This document shows, piece after piece, positions 16,964 to 27,426 of a stretch of DNA of 64,000 nucleotides. Position 1 is the stretch's first letter. The number at the start of each line of letters is the position of its first letter. Made by a program: the position numbers and the translations under genes. Origin of the DNA: Streptomyces syringium (GTDB lineage Bacteria > Actinomycetota > Actinomycetes > Streptomycetales > Streptomycetaceae); assembly GCF_017876625.1 (NCBI RefSeq), contig NZ_JAGIOH010000001.1, positions 3,100,001-3,164,000 of the forward strand, given 5' to 3'. The notes beneath the pieces were generated by a model. That model was not told where the DNA came from and did no database searches. It saw nothing but the letters and a program-made list of their open reading frames with translations.

Positions 16964-18343
16964 CTAGGAGGCCTTGGCCTTCTCGGCGTCGGCCTTCTGG
17001 GCCTGCGGGGCCGGCTTGGCCGCCTCGTAGAACTCCTCGCGGGGGTTCTCCATGGCGCCGAGCGAGACGACCTCGCGCTTGAGGAACATGCCCAGCGTCC
17101 AGTCGGCCAGGACGCGGATCTTCCGGTTGAAGGTCGGCATCGCCATGCCGTGGTAGCCACGGTGCATGTACCAGGCGAGACGGCCCTTGAGCTTGATCTT
17201 CATCTTGCCCATGACGATCATCGCGACGCCCTTGTGCAGGCCGAGGCCCGCGACGGCGCCCTTGTTGGCGTGCGAGTACGTCTTCTGCGGGAAGCCGCGC
17301 ATGCCGGAGATCACGTTGTCGCCGAGGACCTTCGCCTGACGCAGCGCGTGCTGGGCGTTCGGCGGGCACCAGGCGTTCGGGTTGCCGGCGTTGCGGCCGA
17401 CCATGTCCGGAACCTGGGCGTTGTCGCCCGCGGCCCAGATGTAGTCGGTGCCCTGGACCTGGAGGGTCTCGGTGGTGTCGACGTGGCCGCGCGGACCGAG
17501 CGGCAGGCCGAAGCGGGCCAGCGCCGGGTTGGGCTTGACGCCCGCGGTCCACACGATCGTGTTGGAGTCGACCTCGAGGCCGTTCTTCAGCACGACGTGG
17601 CCGTCGATGCAGGAGTCCATGGACGTCGAGAGGTGGATCTCGATGCCGCGGCTCGCCAGGTGCTGCTTGCCGTACTCGCCGAGCTTCGGGCCGACCTCGG
17701 GAAGGATCTTGTCGGCGGCGTCGACGAGGACGAAACGCATGTCCTCGCGCTTGACGTTCGGGTAGTACTTGGCGGCGTCGCGCGCCATGTCCTCGACCTC
17801 GCCGATGGTCTCCGCGCCCGCGAAGCCACCGCCGATGAAGACGAAGGTCAGCGCCTTGCGGCGGATCTCCTCGTCGGTCGTGGAGTCAGCCTTGTCGAGC
17901 TGCTCCAGGACGTGGTTGCGCAGGCCGATGGCCTCCTCGATGCCCTTCATGCCGATGCCGTTCTCGGCAAGGCCGGGGATCGGGAAGGTTCGGGAGACGG
18001 CGCCGAGCGCGATGACCAGGTAATCGAAGGGCAGCTCGTACGCCTCGCCGACGAGCGGCGCGACGGTGGCGACCTTCCGGTCATGGTCGATCGTGGTGAC
18101 GCGGCCGGTGAGGACCTCCGCCTTGGGCAGCACGCGGCGCAGCGGCACCACGACGTGGCGGGGGGAGATGCTGCCGGCAGCTGCTTCGGGCAGGAAGGGC
18201 TGGTAGGTCATGTACGAGCGCGGGTCGACGACCGTGACGGTCGCCTCCGCGTACCGCATCTTCTTAAGGATGCGGCGCGCCGCGTACAGGCCGACGTACC
18301 CACCGCCTACTACGAGGATCCGTGGACGCTCCGTGGTGCTCAT
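16964..18343 (-). CDS. Type II NADH dehydrogenase (NDH-2)
   Basis: 459-residue FAD flavoprotein that passes electrons from NADH to quinone without pumping protons. The first dinucleotide fold is RILVVGGGYVGLYAARRI at the N terminus, the second is FVFIGGGFAGAETIGEVED (about residue 165), and the FAD-contacting motif is DYIWAAGDNAQVPD (about 300). The C-terminal region GYHGMAMPTFNRKIRVLADW is the membrane-associating part, followed by a basic, alanine-rich tail. ATG at 18343 fits the family N terminus; a GTG at 18361 in frame is an alternative and neither has a strong binding site. Confidence 0.9.
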   Translation of the reverse strand: MSTTERPRILVVGGGYVGLYAARRILKKMRYAEATVTVVDPRSYMTYQPFLPEAAAGSISPRHVVVPLRRVLPKAEVLTGRVTTIDHDRKVATVAPLVGEAYELPFDYLVIALGAVSRTFPIPGLAENGIGMKGIEEAIGLRNHVLEQLDKADSTTDEEIRRKALTFVFIGGGFAGAETIGEVEDMARDAAKYYPNVKREDMRFVLVDAADKILPEVGPKLGEYGKQHLASRGIEIHLSTSMDSCIDGHVVLKNGLEVDSNTIVWTAGVKPNPALARFGLPLGPRGHVDTTETLQVQGTDYIWAAGDNAQVPDMVGRNAGNPNAWCPPNAQHALRQAKVLGDNVISGMRGFPQKTYSHANKGAVAGLGLHKGVAMIVMGKMKIKLKGRLAWYMHRGYHGMAMPTFNRKIRVLADWTLGMFLKREVVSLGAMENPREEFYEAAKPAPQAQKADAEKAKAS

Positions 18344-18361
18344 GTTTCGAGTATCCAGCAC

Positions 18362-18666
18362 TCTCGGGAGGGGTGCTCGTGAGCCCCTTCACAAGGTCTG
18401 AGGGCCCATCTGCTACACTCCGCCGCCTCCGTGACCCACGCCATACTCCCGTAAGGGAACCACGCCCGGCCCGCATCCGTTGTTCACCCCTGCTGAACTG
18501 GCCTTGCGTCCTCCACGGTCACTGGACCAGCGGTTCGGAACCGTCTGCATAAACGTTCCTTTAACCCGCATGAAACCGGACGGTTTCCGACCGCCAGGGC
18601 CTGTCGGGCCCCGAAAGAGGGGCGGAAGGCCCCTGCGGGTGCCCATCGAGCCACTTTTTCATGTGA
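18362..18666. other. Intergenic region at the left edge of an accessory patch
   Basis: 305 bases upstream of the NADH dehydrogenase on its strand and upstream of the antitoxin remnant on the other. It contains a short block CAGGGCCTGTCGGGCC and several GC-rich partial inverted repeats, but no tRNA, integrase or clear att repeat. The promoter of the dehydrogenase must lie here. Confidence 0.4.
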
Positions 18667-18927
18667 AGGATTTCACGAACCTTTTTCGCGGAGGGGTCCA
18701 CGGACCCCATCAACCGTGCCGAGCAGGGCACGCCGACTGTCATCACGCGCAACGGCGCGCCGGTGGCCGCCCTCGTGCCGATCGCGGACTTCGACGCCCT
18801 GGAAGCGGCGGCCGACGAGCTGCTCGCCCGTGAGGCAGAAGCGGTCCTTGCCGAGGGCGGCCCGACCGCGACGATGGCTGAACTGCTGGCGGACCTGTTC
18901 GCCGAGCGCAGCGAAGACGCGGCGTGA
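18667..18927 (+). pseudogene. Phd/YefM-like antitoxin, N terminus degenerate or non-canonical start
   Basis: The frame encodes the core of a Phd-type antitoxin: DPINRAEQGTPTVITRNG, then APVAALVPIADFDALEAA and an acidic C-terminal toxin-neutralising tail ending AERSEDAA. Upstream there is no ATG, GTG or TTG before an in-frame TGA at 18664. A good binding site GGAGGGG at 18690-18696 is followed by ACG GAC, as if an ATG had become ACG at 18700. The first 20-25 residues of a normal family member are not recognisable. It overlaps the toxin gene by GTGA at 18924-18927. Either it is a disabled antitoxin or it uses a rare start codon. Confidence 0.55.
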
Positions 18928-19193
18928 AGTACGCGTTCCGGTTCACTGCGGCGACACAGCGGCAGCTGCGGGCCGTCGACCAGCCTGCCGCCATGTGCAT
19001 TCTGGCGGCCCTGACCGCACTCGGCGACGACCCGTACCGCGAGGACGCCGATATCAGGAAGCTCACCGGCTCCTCGGGCCTCTACCGGCTCCGAGTCGGC
19101 AACTATCGGGGCGCCTACCGGGTAGAGGACGGCGAGCTCGTCATCCTCGTCGTCAAGGTCGGCGACGGCCGCGACGCCTACCGCAACATCTGA
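18924..19193 (+). CDS. RelE/ParE-family toxin
   Basis: 89-residue protein of the RelE/ParE superfamily, expected to cleave mRNA on the ribosome or poison gyrase. Visible family features are KYAFRFTAATQRQLRAV, the DIRKLTGSSGLYRLRVGNYR strand-turn block with conserved arginines, then GAYRVEDGELVILVVKVGDG. The GTG start overlaps the antitoxin stop (GTGA), the standard arrangement for coupled toxin-antitoxin genes. All core strands are present, so the toxin looks intact although its antitoxin does not have a normal start. Confidence 0.85.
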   Translation: MKYAFRFTAATQRQLRAVDQPAAMCILAALTALGDDPYREDADIRKLTGSSGLYRLRVGNYRGAYRVEDGELVILVVKVGDGRDAYRNI

Positions 19194-19290
19194 GCACCCC
19201 GGACTGCGGGCTACGACAGGTACACCCGCTGCCACTCCAGCGACGACATGCCCTGCGCGGCGCCGGCCAGCGCGATCGCCGACGGCGTCT

Positions 19291-19784
19291 TCAATTGGCC
19301 CGCGTGCTGTCGACCCACTCCTGGGCCTTGGCGTAGCCCTGCTCCAGGTACTCCAGCCCCTGGATCATGCACTCCAACTTGTCCGCGTCGCGCGCGACCA
19401 TGACGTCGAGCGAGTCACCGTTCTCGTACTCGTGGACGACCGCTTGCACCCCTGCCGCCACAGCGGGGTGCCCTGGGACACCTGGTCGGCGGTGACCTTC
19501 TCGTTGTCGGCCGCCGTGAGGTAGCGGCGGCCGATCCAGGGGATGTCGCCGATCCGGGTCTCCTGGGTGTCGTGGAAGGTGCAGAGCAGCGCGACCTTCG
19601 CGGGGTCGGCGCCTTCCATCATCGCCAGCACCGACCCGATGACGGCGGTGCGGAACCTGTGCTCCGCGATCGACTCGGGGTCCTTCACACCCACGATCCA
19701 CCAGCCGGTGCGCTTCGCGCGCTTCAGCAGGCCCATTTCCATCAGGTAGCACACGGACCCCTTGGCGTGCTGATCGTCAGTCAT
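19291..19784 (-). pseudogene. HD-domain hydrolase gene with a frameshift
   Basis: An HD-domain phosphohydrolase of the YfbR/HDDC2 type, normally a 5'-deoxynucleotidase of about 165 residues. The first part reads MTDDQHAKGSVCYLMEMG, with AEHRFRTAVIGSVLA and CTFHDTQETRIGDIPWIGRR (HD pair) in one frame; the last part, AVVHEYENGDSLDVMVARDA then DKLECMIQGLEYLEQGY, continues in another frame. The switch is at about 19468-19472 and is explained by loss of one C. Start ATG 19784 has GGAGG nine bases upstream; the stop is TGA at 19291. Real inactivation and a sequencing error are both possible. Confidence 0.75.
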
Positions 19785-20024
19785 GCGGTCTGTCCTCCAG
19801 ACGGTTCCCGGGCGACTCGCGCCAGACCGTAGTGCACGGCGTGGAGCCGTCGCCGGGACTTGCGGCACGGCACCCCCTCTACGGGCCAACTCGACATCAG
19901 AGCGGTCGCGTTCTCCACTCCGTGACGCGTGATGCCCCCCCGCTGAACGGCGGTGAACGATCCCCTGTGCGCCCCCATCCCCGGGAGTACCGTTCTCAGT
20001 GTCTGGGTCAGAACGGAGTTGAAT

Positions 20025-21257
20025 ATGTCCGATTCCACCTACAGTCCCCCCACCACCTTCGGCCAGCGCGTCAAGAAGGCCCGTGAGCGGGCCGGAAAGA
20101 CAAGGGCCACCCTCGGCGGTCTCGTCGGACGCTCTCCAGAATGGGTCAAGGCGATCGAGACCGACCGTCTCGGAATGCCCCGGTTCCCCCTGCTCCTCCG
20201 ACTGGCTTCCGAGCTGGGTGTCGATGACCTCGCCGACCTCACGGGCGACGAACGACTCGCAGCCGCCACCTACACCAAGGCCGCGCATCAAGACCTGCCT
20301 GCGATCAAAGCCGCACTGACCACATACCGCATCGCAGACACCGCCGAGGAGCCACCGGCCGTAGCAACGCTGGAGGAACGCGTACGCCACACCTGGCAGG
20401 TATGGCACAGCGACGGCGACCACCGCACGCAGGTCGCCCCACTACTGCCCGACCTTTTGGCCAACCTCCAACTGGCGACAAGAGCCCACGAACGGACAGA
20501 GCGACGGCGAGCCCTCTCCGCGCTCGCCCAGTGCTACCACCTCGCACAGCTCTTCCTCAGCTTCCAGCCCTCCCCGGAAGCCGTCATGCTCACCGGTGAC
20601 CGGGCAATGACGGCGGCACAGGACGCCGACGACCCGCACGCCATCGCCGTCGCCGCCTGGTACCTCAATCACATCTTCCGCGACGCCGGAGAACGCCACG
20701 AGGCACGTGTGGAGCTCGCCATGCGGGCCGTGGATCTCCTCAGGCCCGACAAGGGCCCCGAGGATCTCGCCCGCTGGGGACTGCTCCACCTTGCCGCCGC
20801 CCTGTCGTACGCCAAGGTCGGCAAGGCCGGCGATGCGTGGCGGCACTGGGACCACGCCGACAAGGCGGCCAAGAGCCTCGGCGACGCGTACGCGCACCCG
20901 TTTCTGATTTTCGGCCGTGGCGTGGTCGACGCCTATGCCATCACGATGAATGCCGACCTGGTCCGGGGCCAGGCCGCCGTCGATGCCACCCGGGTCGACC
21001 TGGCTCCGATCCCGTCGGCCACGCGCCGCAGCTTCCACCTTGTCGAGTCCGCACGGGCGTACAGCATGCAGGGCAAGGACGAGGACATCGCGGTGGTGAC
21101 CTTGCTGAAGAAGGCACACGCGGAGTCGCCCGAGACCGTCAGGTTCAACCTCTTCGCGCGCTCTGCGGTATCCGAACTGGCCACCACAGGAAGCGCTGTC
21201 ATCAGGAAGGACGCGCAGCAGTTGCACCGGGAGATGCGGCTCCCAGCGGTGGCATAG
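20025..21257 (+). CDS. XRE-family regulator with C-terminal TPR-like domain
   Basis: 410-residue regulator. Residues 10-75 form a Cro/CI helix-turn-helix (FGQRVKKARERAGKTRATLG, then GRSPEWVKAIETDRLG). The rest is all-helical with repeated alanine/leucine pairs typical of tetratricopeptide-like repeats (ALSALAQCYHLAQLFL, AVAAWYLNHIFRDAG, LAAALSYAKVGKAG). Such proteins in Streptomyces sense small molecules or peptides, but no ligand is known here. ATG at 20025 is chosen for GGAG six bases upstream; an earlier in-frame ATG at 19953 lacks a site and a family match. It is divergent from the HD-domain gene. Confidence 0.85.
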   Translation: MSDSTYSPPTTFGQRVKKARERAGKTRATLGGLVGRSPEWVKAIETDRLGMPRFPLLLRLASELGVDDLADLTGDERLAAATYTKAAHQDLPAIKAALTTYRIADTAEEPPAVATLEERVRHTWQVWHSDGDHRTQVAPLLPDLLANLQLATRAHERTERRRALSALAQCYHLAQLFLSFQPSPEAVMLTGDRAMTAAQDADDPHAIAVAAWYLNHIFRDAGERHEARVELAMRAVDLLRPDKGPEDLARWGLLHLAAALSYAKVGKAGDAWRHWDHADKAAKSLGDAYAHPFLIFGRGVVDAYAITMNADLVRGQAAVDATRVDLAPIPSATRRSFHLVESARAYSMQGKDEDIAVVTLLKKAHAESPETVRFNLFARSAVSELATTGSAVIRKDAQQLHREMRLPAVA

Positions 21258-21361
21258 GTACTTTTCATACCCCTTGCCGAGGGGGTACAAGGCCTACCCC
21301 TCACCCGCCCCCGGCGGTCATACGGTCTTCTCTCCACGACCGACGACGCCGGGGGTTTCCC

Positions 21362-21727
21362 GTGGGCACCGCCAAGGACCGCATTGGTCTCGCACCGCTT
21401 CCGAAACAGCCGCCCTGCTTGGTATGCAAGGGCATCAAAGCTGCCCGCAGCAAGGCGCTCCACGCGGGGCAGGTGAGAAGCGCCGCGCGGGAGCGACTGT
21501 CATTCCTCATCGCCGCGTGGGGCATTGACGGTGCCCTCCGCGTCGAGCACCCGACGAGACGCGCGCCGGAACCATCAGCGGACGGCGGCGATCTCCCACC
21601 CGGCATCATGCGGCTTCCGGAATGCGAGTGCCCGGAGCACCGGGCGGGGCGCGGTCGGCCGGACTCGTCCGTACGGCTGCCCACTCCTCCCGGGCCGGGC
21701 GCTTCCCGGGACGGGAGCTGTCGGTAA
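21362..21727 (+). CDS. Small cysteine-containing hypothetical protein
   Basis: Possible 121-residue protein, not recognised. It starts with GTG at 21362 after a GGGGG stretch and contains paired cysteines early (PPCLVCKGIKAARSKALHAG) and later (LPECECPEHRAG), which could bind a metal. The tail is proline- and arginine-rich. It lies 105 bases after the XRE regulator on the same strand. Third-position bias is weaker than in backbone genes, so the call is tentative. Confidence 0.4.
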   Translation: MGTAKDRIGLAPLPKQPPCLVCKGIKAARSKALHAGQVRSAARERLSFLIAAWGIDGALRVEHPTRRAPEPSADGGDLPPGIMRLPECECPEHRAGRGRPDSSVRLPTPPGPGASRDGSCR

Positions 21728-22086
21728 TGGGACGGGCGCGATCTCCCGTTCGCCGGGCGTGGGGTTCCTTGGAGATGTGGTGGTGTCTGCACGGCCAGTT
21801 CTCCAGGCCCGTACGGGCCGTCTGGCCGAGCCGTCGGCGGGCGCACGCCCACGCTTCCGCCTGGCTGGCGAAGCCGGGGTTCCTCGATGGGATGCACAAG
21901 GCAGCGAGGCGGCCGAGCCTCAACCGCACACCGGATGAGGTGATCGGCCTCCCCCACACCAGCGGGCCGCCCGCCGTGCCGACCCCGACATGCCCACCGC
22001 AACCCGCGCCTACTACCTCCCCGCTCTACCTGACGCACGCGGTGCATCTGTCAGGCGAAGAGCCTGCGGCAGTCCACAGATCCCAG
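21728..22086. other. Region without a confident gene in the accessory patch
   Basis: Several overlapping open frames exist on both strands but none shows the strong third-position GC bias, ribosome binding site and family match needed for a call. It may be decayed DNA. Confidence 0.35.
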
Positions 22087-22284
22087 ATGACTGACGACAC
22101 GCCGTTCCCGGACGAGCCGCCGAGCAATCGATTCATGATCGGGCTGCTGATCAAGCGCGATCTGCCCGACAGGTCCGGGCCCTCCGAATGGCGCGGCAAG
22201 CACCCCAAGGAGCGGACGAAGCTGGTCGCCCGTAAGGGATGGGTGTGTCTCGACTGCGTACGGGAGAACAGCCGCCCGCAGTAG
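22087..22284 (+). CDS. Small CxxC protein, hypothetical
   Basis: Possible 65-residue protein starting MTDDTPFPDEPPSNRFM and ending GWVCLDCVRENSRPQ, where the CLDC pair resembles half of a zinc ribbon. There is no strong ribosome binding site. It is the last ORF of the accessory patch, followed by a terminator hairpin. Function unknown. Confidence 0.4.
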   Translation: MTDDTPFPDEPPSNRFMIGLLIKRDLPDRSGPSEWRGKHPKERTKLVARKGWVCLDCVRENSRPQ

Positions 22285-22317
22285 TCACCGCGCCACGCCG
22301 CCAAGCCCACGGCAGCG

Positions 22318-22360
22318 TGAACCGGCCCCGGTCCGCTGCGCGCGGGCCGGGGCCGGTTCA
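22318..22360. terminator. Hairpin between accessory patch and ppx
   Basis: TGAACCGGCCCCGG at 22318-22331 pairs exactly with 22347-22360, a 14-bp stem with a 15-base loop, between convergent genes. Confidence 0.7.
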
Positions 22361-22396
22361 TGCCTGTCGACTGCGAATCACCGCAGGTCAGAACGG

Positions 22397-23353
22397 TCAG
22401 GCGTCGTCGCCGGTCGCCACCGACCACGCGATGCCGTCCAGGATGTCGTGTTCGCTCACCACGACCTCCTGGGCGCCGATCCGTTCCATCACCGACTGGA
22501 GGACGAGCGCCCCCGCGCCGATGACGTCCACCCGGCCCGGGTGTATGGCCGGGATCGCCGCGCGCTGCTCGTGGGTCGAGGACAGCAGCATGCCGGTGAC
22601 CTCCTGGACCTGGTCCAGGGAGATCCGTGCGTGATGGATCGCGGAGGAGTCGTACTCCGGCAGGCCCAGCGCGATGGACGCGACCGTGGTGACCGAGCCG
22701 GCCAGGCCGACGAGGGTGCGGGCCTCGGTGAGGGGGACGGTCTCCTCTGCCAGGTCCAGGGCCGCCTCGATGTCGGCCTTTATGGCGGAGAGCCGGCGAT
22801 ACGTCGGCGGGTCGGTGACCACGCCGTCGTGGACCAGGTGACGCTCGGTCATCCGGACGCAGCCGACGTCCACGCTGCGCGCCGCGCGGACGTGCTCCTC
22901 GCCGACGACGAACTCCGTCGAGCCGCCGCCGATGTCCACCACCAGGTACGGCGTCGGCAGGTCGTCGCGGCCCGTCAGTTCCTTGGTGGCGCCGGTGAAG
23001 GAGAACTCGGCCTCCTGGTCACCGCTGATCACCTCGGGCTCGACGCCCAGGATGTCGACCACGCCGCGCACGAAGTCCTCGCGGTTCTCCGCGTCGCGGG
23101 AGGCGGACGTCGCCACGAAGCGCAGCCGGCTCGCGCCGAGCTCCTTGATGACCTCGGCGTACTCCCGGCAGGCGGCGAAGGTGCGCTCCAGCGCCTCCGG
23201 CGCGAGCCGGCCCGTGCGGTCGACGCCCTGGCCGAGGCGGACGATGGTCATCCGCCGGTCGAGCTCCTTGAGTTCGCCGGTGGCTGGGTCGACGTCCGCG
23301 ACGAGGAGCCGGATGGAGTTGGTGCCGCAGTCGATGGCCGCGACGCGAGTCAT
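22397..23353 (-). CDS. Exopolyphosphatase / pppGpp phosphatase (Ppx/GppA)
   Basis: 318-residue member of the ASKHA fold phosphatases that hydrolyse polyphosphate and/or pppGpp. The N-terminal phosphate-1 loop is AAIDCGTNSIRLLVAD, the phosphate-2 loop is YLVVDIGGGSTEFVVG, and a third nucleotide-binding loop GLAGSVTTVASIALG follows. Residues MTIVRLGQGVDRTGRL form the typical second strand block. ATG at 23353 is chosen for AGGAG five bases upstream. It is short-form Ppx (no C-terminal HD domain), as usual for actinobacteria. It heads away from the DUF501 and ftsB genes upstream on the same strand and is probably cotranscribed with them. Confidence 0.9.
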   Translation of the reverse strand: MTRVAAIDCGTNSIRLLVADVDPATGELKELDRRMTIVRLGQGVDRTGRLAPEALERTFAACREYAEVIKELGASRLRFVATSASRDAENREDFVRGVVDILGVEPEVISGDQEAEFSFTGATKELTGRDDLPTPYLVVDIGGGSTEFVVGEEHVRAARSVDVGCVRMTERHLVHDGVVTDPPTYRRLSAIKADIEAALDLAEETVPLTEARTLVGLAGSVTTVASIALGLPEYDSSAIHHARISLDQVQEVTGMLLSSTHEQRAAIPAIHPGRVDVIGAGALVLQSVMERIGAQEVVVSEHDILDGIAWSVATGDDA

Positions 23354-23420
23354 GCGCACTCCTGAAGGGTTGGATCGGCCGCCCGGGCGGCGCGGCCGGG
23401 GGTCTGCTGCCGGGCGGGGC

Positions 23421-23972
23421 TCACGCCTTCGCGTCGGCGTCGCACGTCCCGTCGGTGTCGCACGGGCTGACGCAGGGGCCCTTGGCCCACCACTCGGGGA
23501 GCATCGCGATGGCCTCGTCGCCCAGCGGGTTCACACCGGGGCCCGCGGCGAGGGAGTGGCCAACGAGCACGTGCAGGCACTTGACCCGGTCCGGCATGCC
23601 GCCGGCGCTCGGGAAGCCCTCCAGCACCTCGATGGCGTCACGGCGGGTGATGTAGTCCTCGTGCGCGGCGCGGTAGGCGGCGGCCAGCTCCGGGTCGGTC
23701 GCCAGCCGGGCGGTCATGTCCTTCATGACGCCGTCCGCCTCCAGCGTGCCGATCGCGGAGGCGGCGCGCGGGCAGGTCAGGTAGTACAGCGTCGGGAACG
23801 GCGTGCCGTCCTCCAGACGCGGCTGCGTCTCGACGACGTCGGGGTTGCCGCAGGGGCAGCGGTGGGCGATGGCGCGCAGACCGCGCGGCGGGCGGCCCAG
23901 CTGCTCCTTGAACGCCGCGATGTCCGCGTCGGTCGGCTCGGTGGGCTCGGTCTTCGGAGGAGGGGTGTCCAT
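23421..23972 (-). CDS. DUF501 protein
   Basis: 183-residue member of DUF501, a family conserved between enolase, ftsB-like and ppx genes in actinobacteria. It contains FKEQLGRPPRGLRAIAHRCP followed by CGNPDVVETQPRLEDGTPFP, and late cysteines in CVSPCDTDGTCDAD. Conserved cysteine spacing (HRCPCGNP, YYLTCPRA) suggests metal binding or structural cysteines. The function is not known. Gaps to the neighbours are 67 and 64 bases, in line with an operon. Confidence 0.85.
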   Translation of the reverse strand: MDTPPPKTEPTEPTDADIAAFKEQLGRPPRGLRAIAHRCPCGNPDVVETQPRLEDGTPFPTLYYLTCPRAASAIGTLEADGVMKDMTARLATDPELAAAYRAAHEDYITRRDAIEVLEGFPSAGGMPDRVKCLHVLVGHSLAAGPGVNPLGDEAIAMLPEWWAKGPCVSPCDTDGTCDADAKA

Positions 23973-24036
23973 GTGTCGCTCGTACTCGCTCGTACTCGGT
24001 GTTCTCGAATGGTCGGGGGCAGGCCCGAAAAGGGCC

Positions 24037-24510
24037 TTACGGGGAGTCCGTGGCGTCCACGCCGTCCCAGAGGTTGCTGTACCAGGGGCGGTTGGCCGCG
24101 CCCTGGTCCGTGCGGCGCTTGGCGGGCCCGCTGCCGTCCACCACGCTGTAGCCGGTCTCCCCGGGGCGTACGTAGTGCAGGTGCTCGCGCGCCTGCGCCT
24201 CGACGTACGCCGGGTCCTCCAGCCGCGCCTTCTGCTCCTGCAGCTGCTTGACCTGTTCGCGGGCGCGCTCGGACTGGCGCCGCTGGTCGGCGATGTCCGA
24301 GCGCTGGGTGACCCACTGGCGCATGGGGTAGGCCAGCGCGACGACCAGGGAGCAGACGACGAGCGCGAGGAGCGCGGCGCGGCCGGTGAGCCGGCTGCGG
24401 CGGGGCGGCCGCGCGCGGTAGACCCGGCCGCCACGGGCCGACGGGCCCTGTACGAGCACCGTGCCGAGCGCCTTGAGCCTGGTCGCGGTGGGCAACCGTT
24501 CCGCCGCCAC
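24037..24510 (-). CDS. FtsB/DivIC-family septum formation initiator
   Basis: 157-residue bitopic cell-division protein expected in the FtsQLB/DivIC complex. A basic cytosolic N terminus (about 50 residues) is followed by one membrane helix (ALLALVVCSLVVALAYPM) and a coiled coil (about 75-110, with ERAREQVKQLQEQKARLED), then AREHLHYVRPGETGY, the conserved DivIC motif. GTG at 24510 has GGGAGG four bases upstream. It lies downstream of eno on the same strand, separated by a strong hairpin at 24540-24580. Confidence 0.9.
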   Translation of the reverse strand: MAAERLPTATRLKALGTVLVQGPSARGGRVYRARPPRRSRLTGRAALLALVVCSLVVALAYPMRQWVTQRSDIADQRRQSERAREQVKQLQEQKARLEDPAYVEAQAREHLHYVRPGETGYSVVDGSGPAKRRTDQGAANRPWYSNLWDGVDATDSP

Positions 24511-24539
24511 GTCGCCTCCCCGTGGTCTCTGAACGAACG

Positions 24540-24580
24540 TACGTCCTCGGCCACGGTACGGGACCGTGGCCGAGGACGTA
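24540..24580. terminator. Terminator downstream of eno
   Basis: 18-base arms, 24540-24557 and 24563-24580, are exact inverted copies with loop ACGGG. It lies 102 bases past the eno stop and just upstream of the ftsB-like gene. Confidence 0.75.
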
Positions 24581-24681
24581 GTGAGGCTGCCGTCTGTCCC
24601 GGGAGGGTTTTCGGCCGGGAATGTTCAGCTCCCGTTCAGAGCCCTTGAGCCGGGGGTGCCGGCCGGGGTGTCAGCCGGGTG

Positions 24682-27426
<2,745 letters not shown>

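Noticed and set aside
18400..22400. Integrated mobile element with integrase and att sites
   Set aside because: No integrase, transposase or tRNA boundary is seen; only an accessory patch can be claimed.
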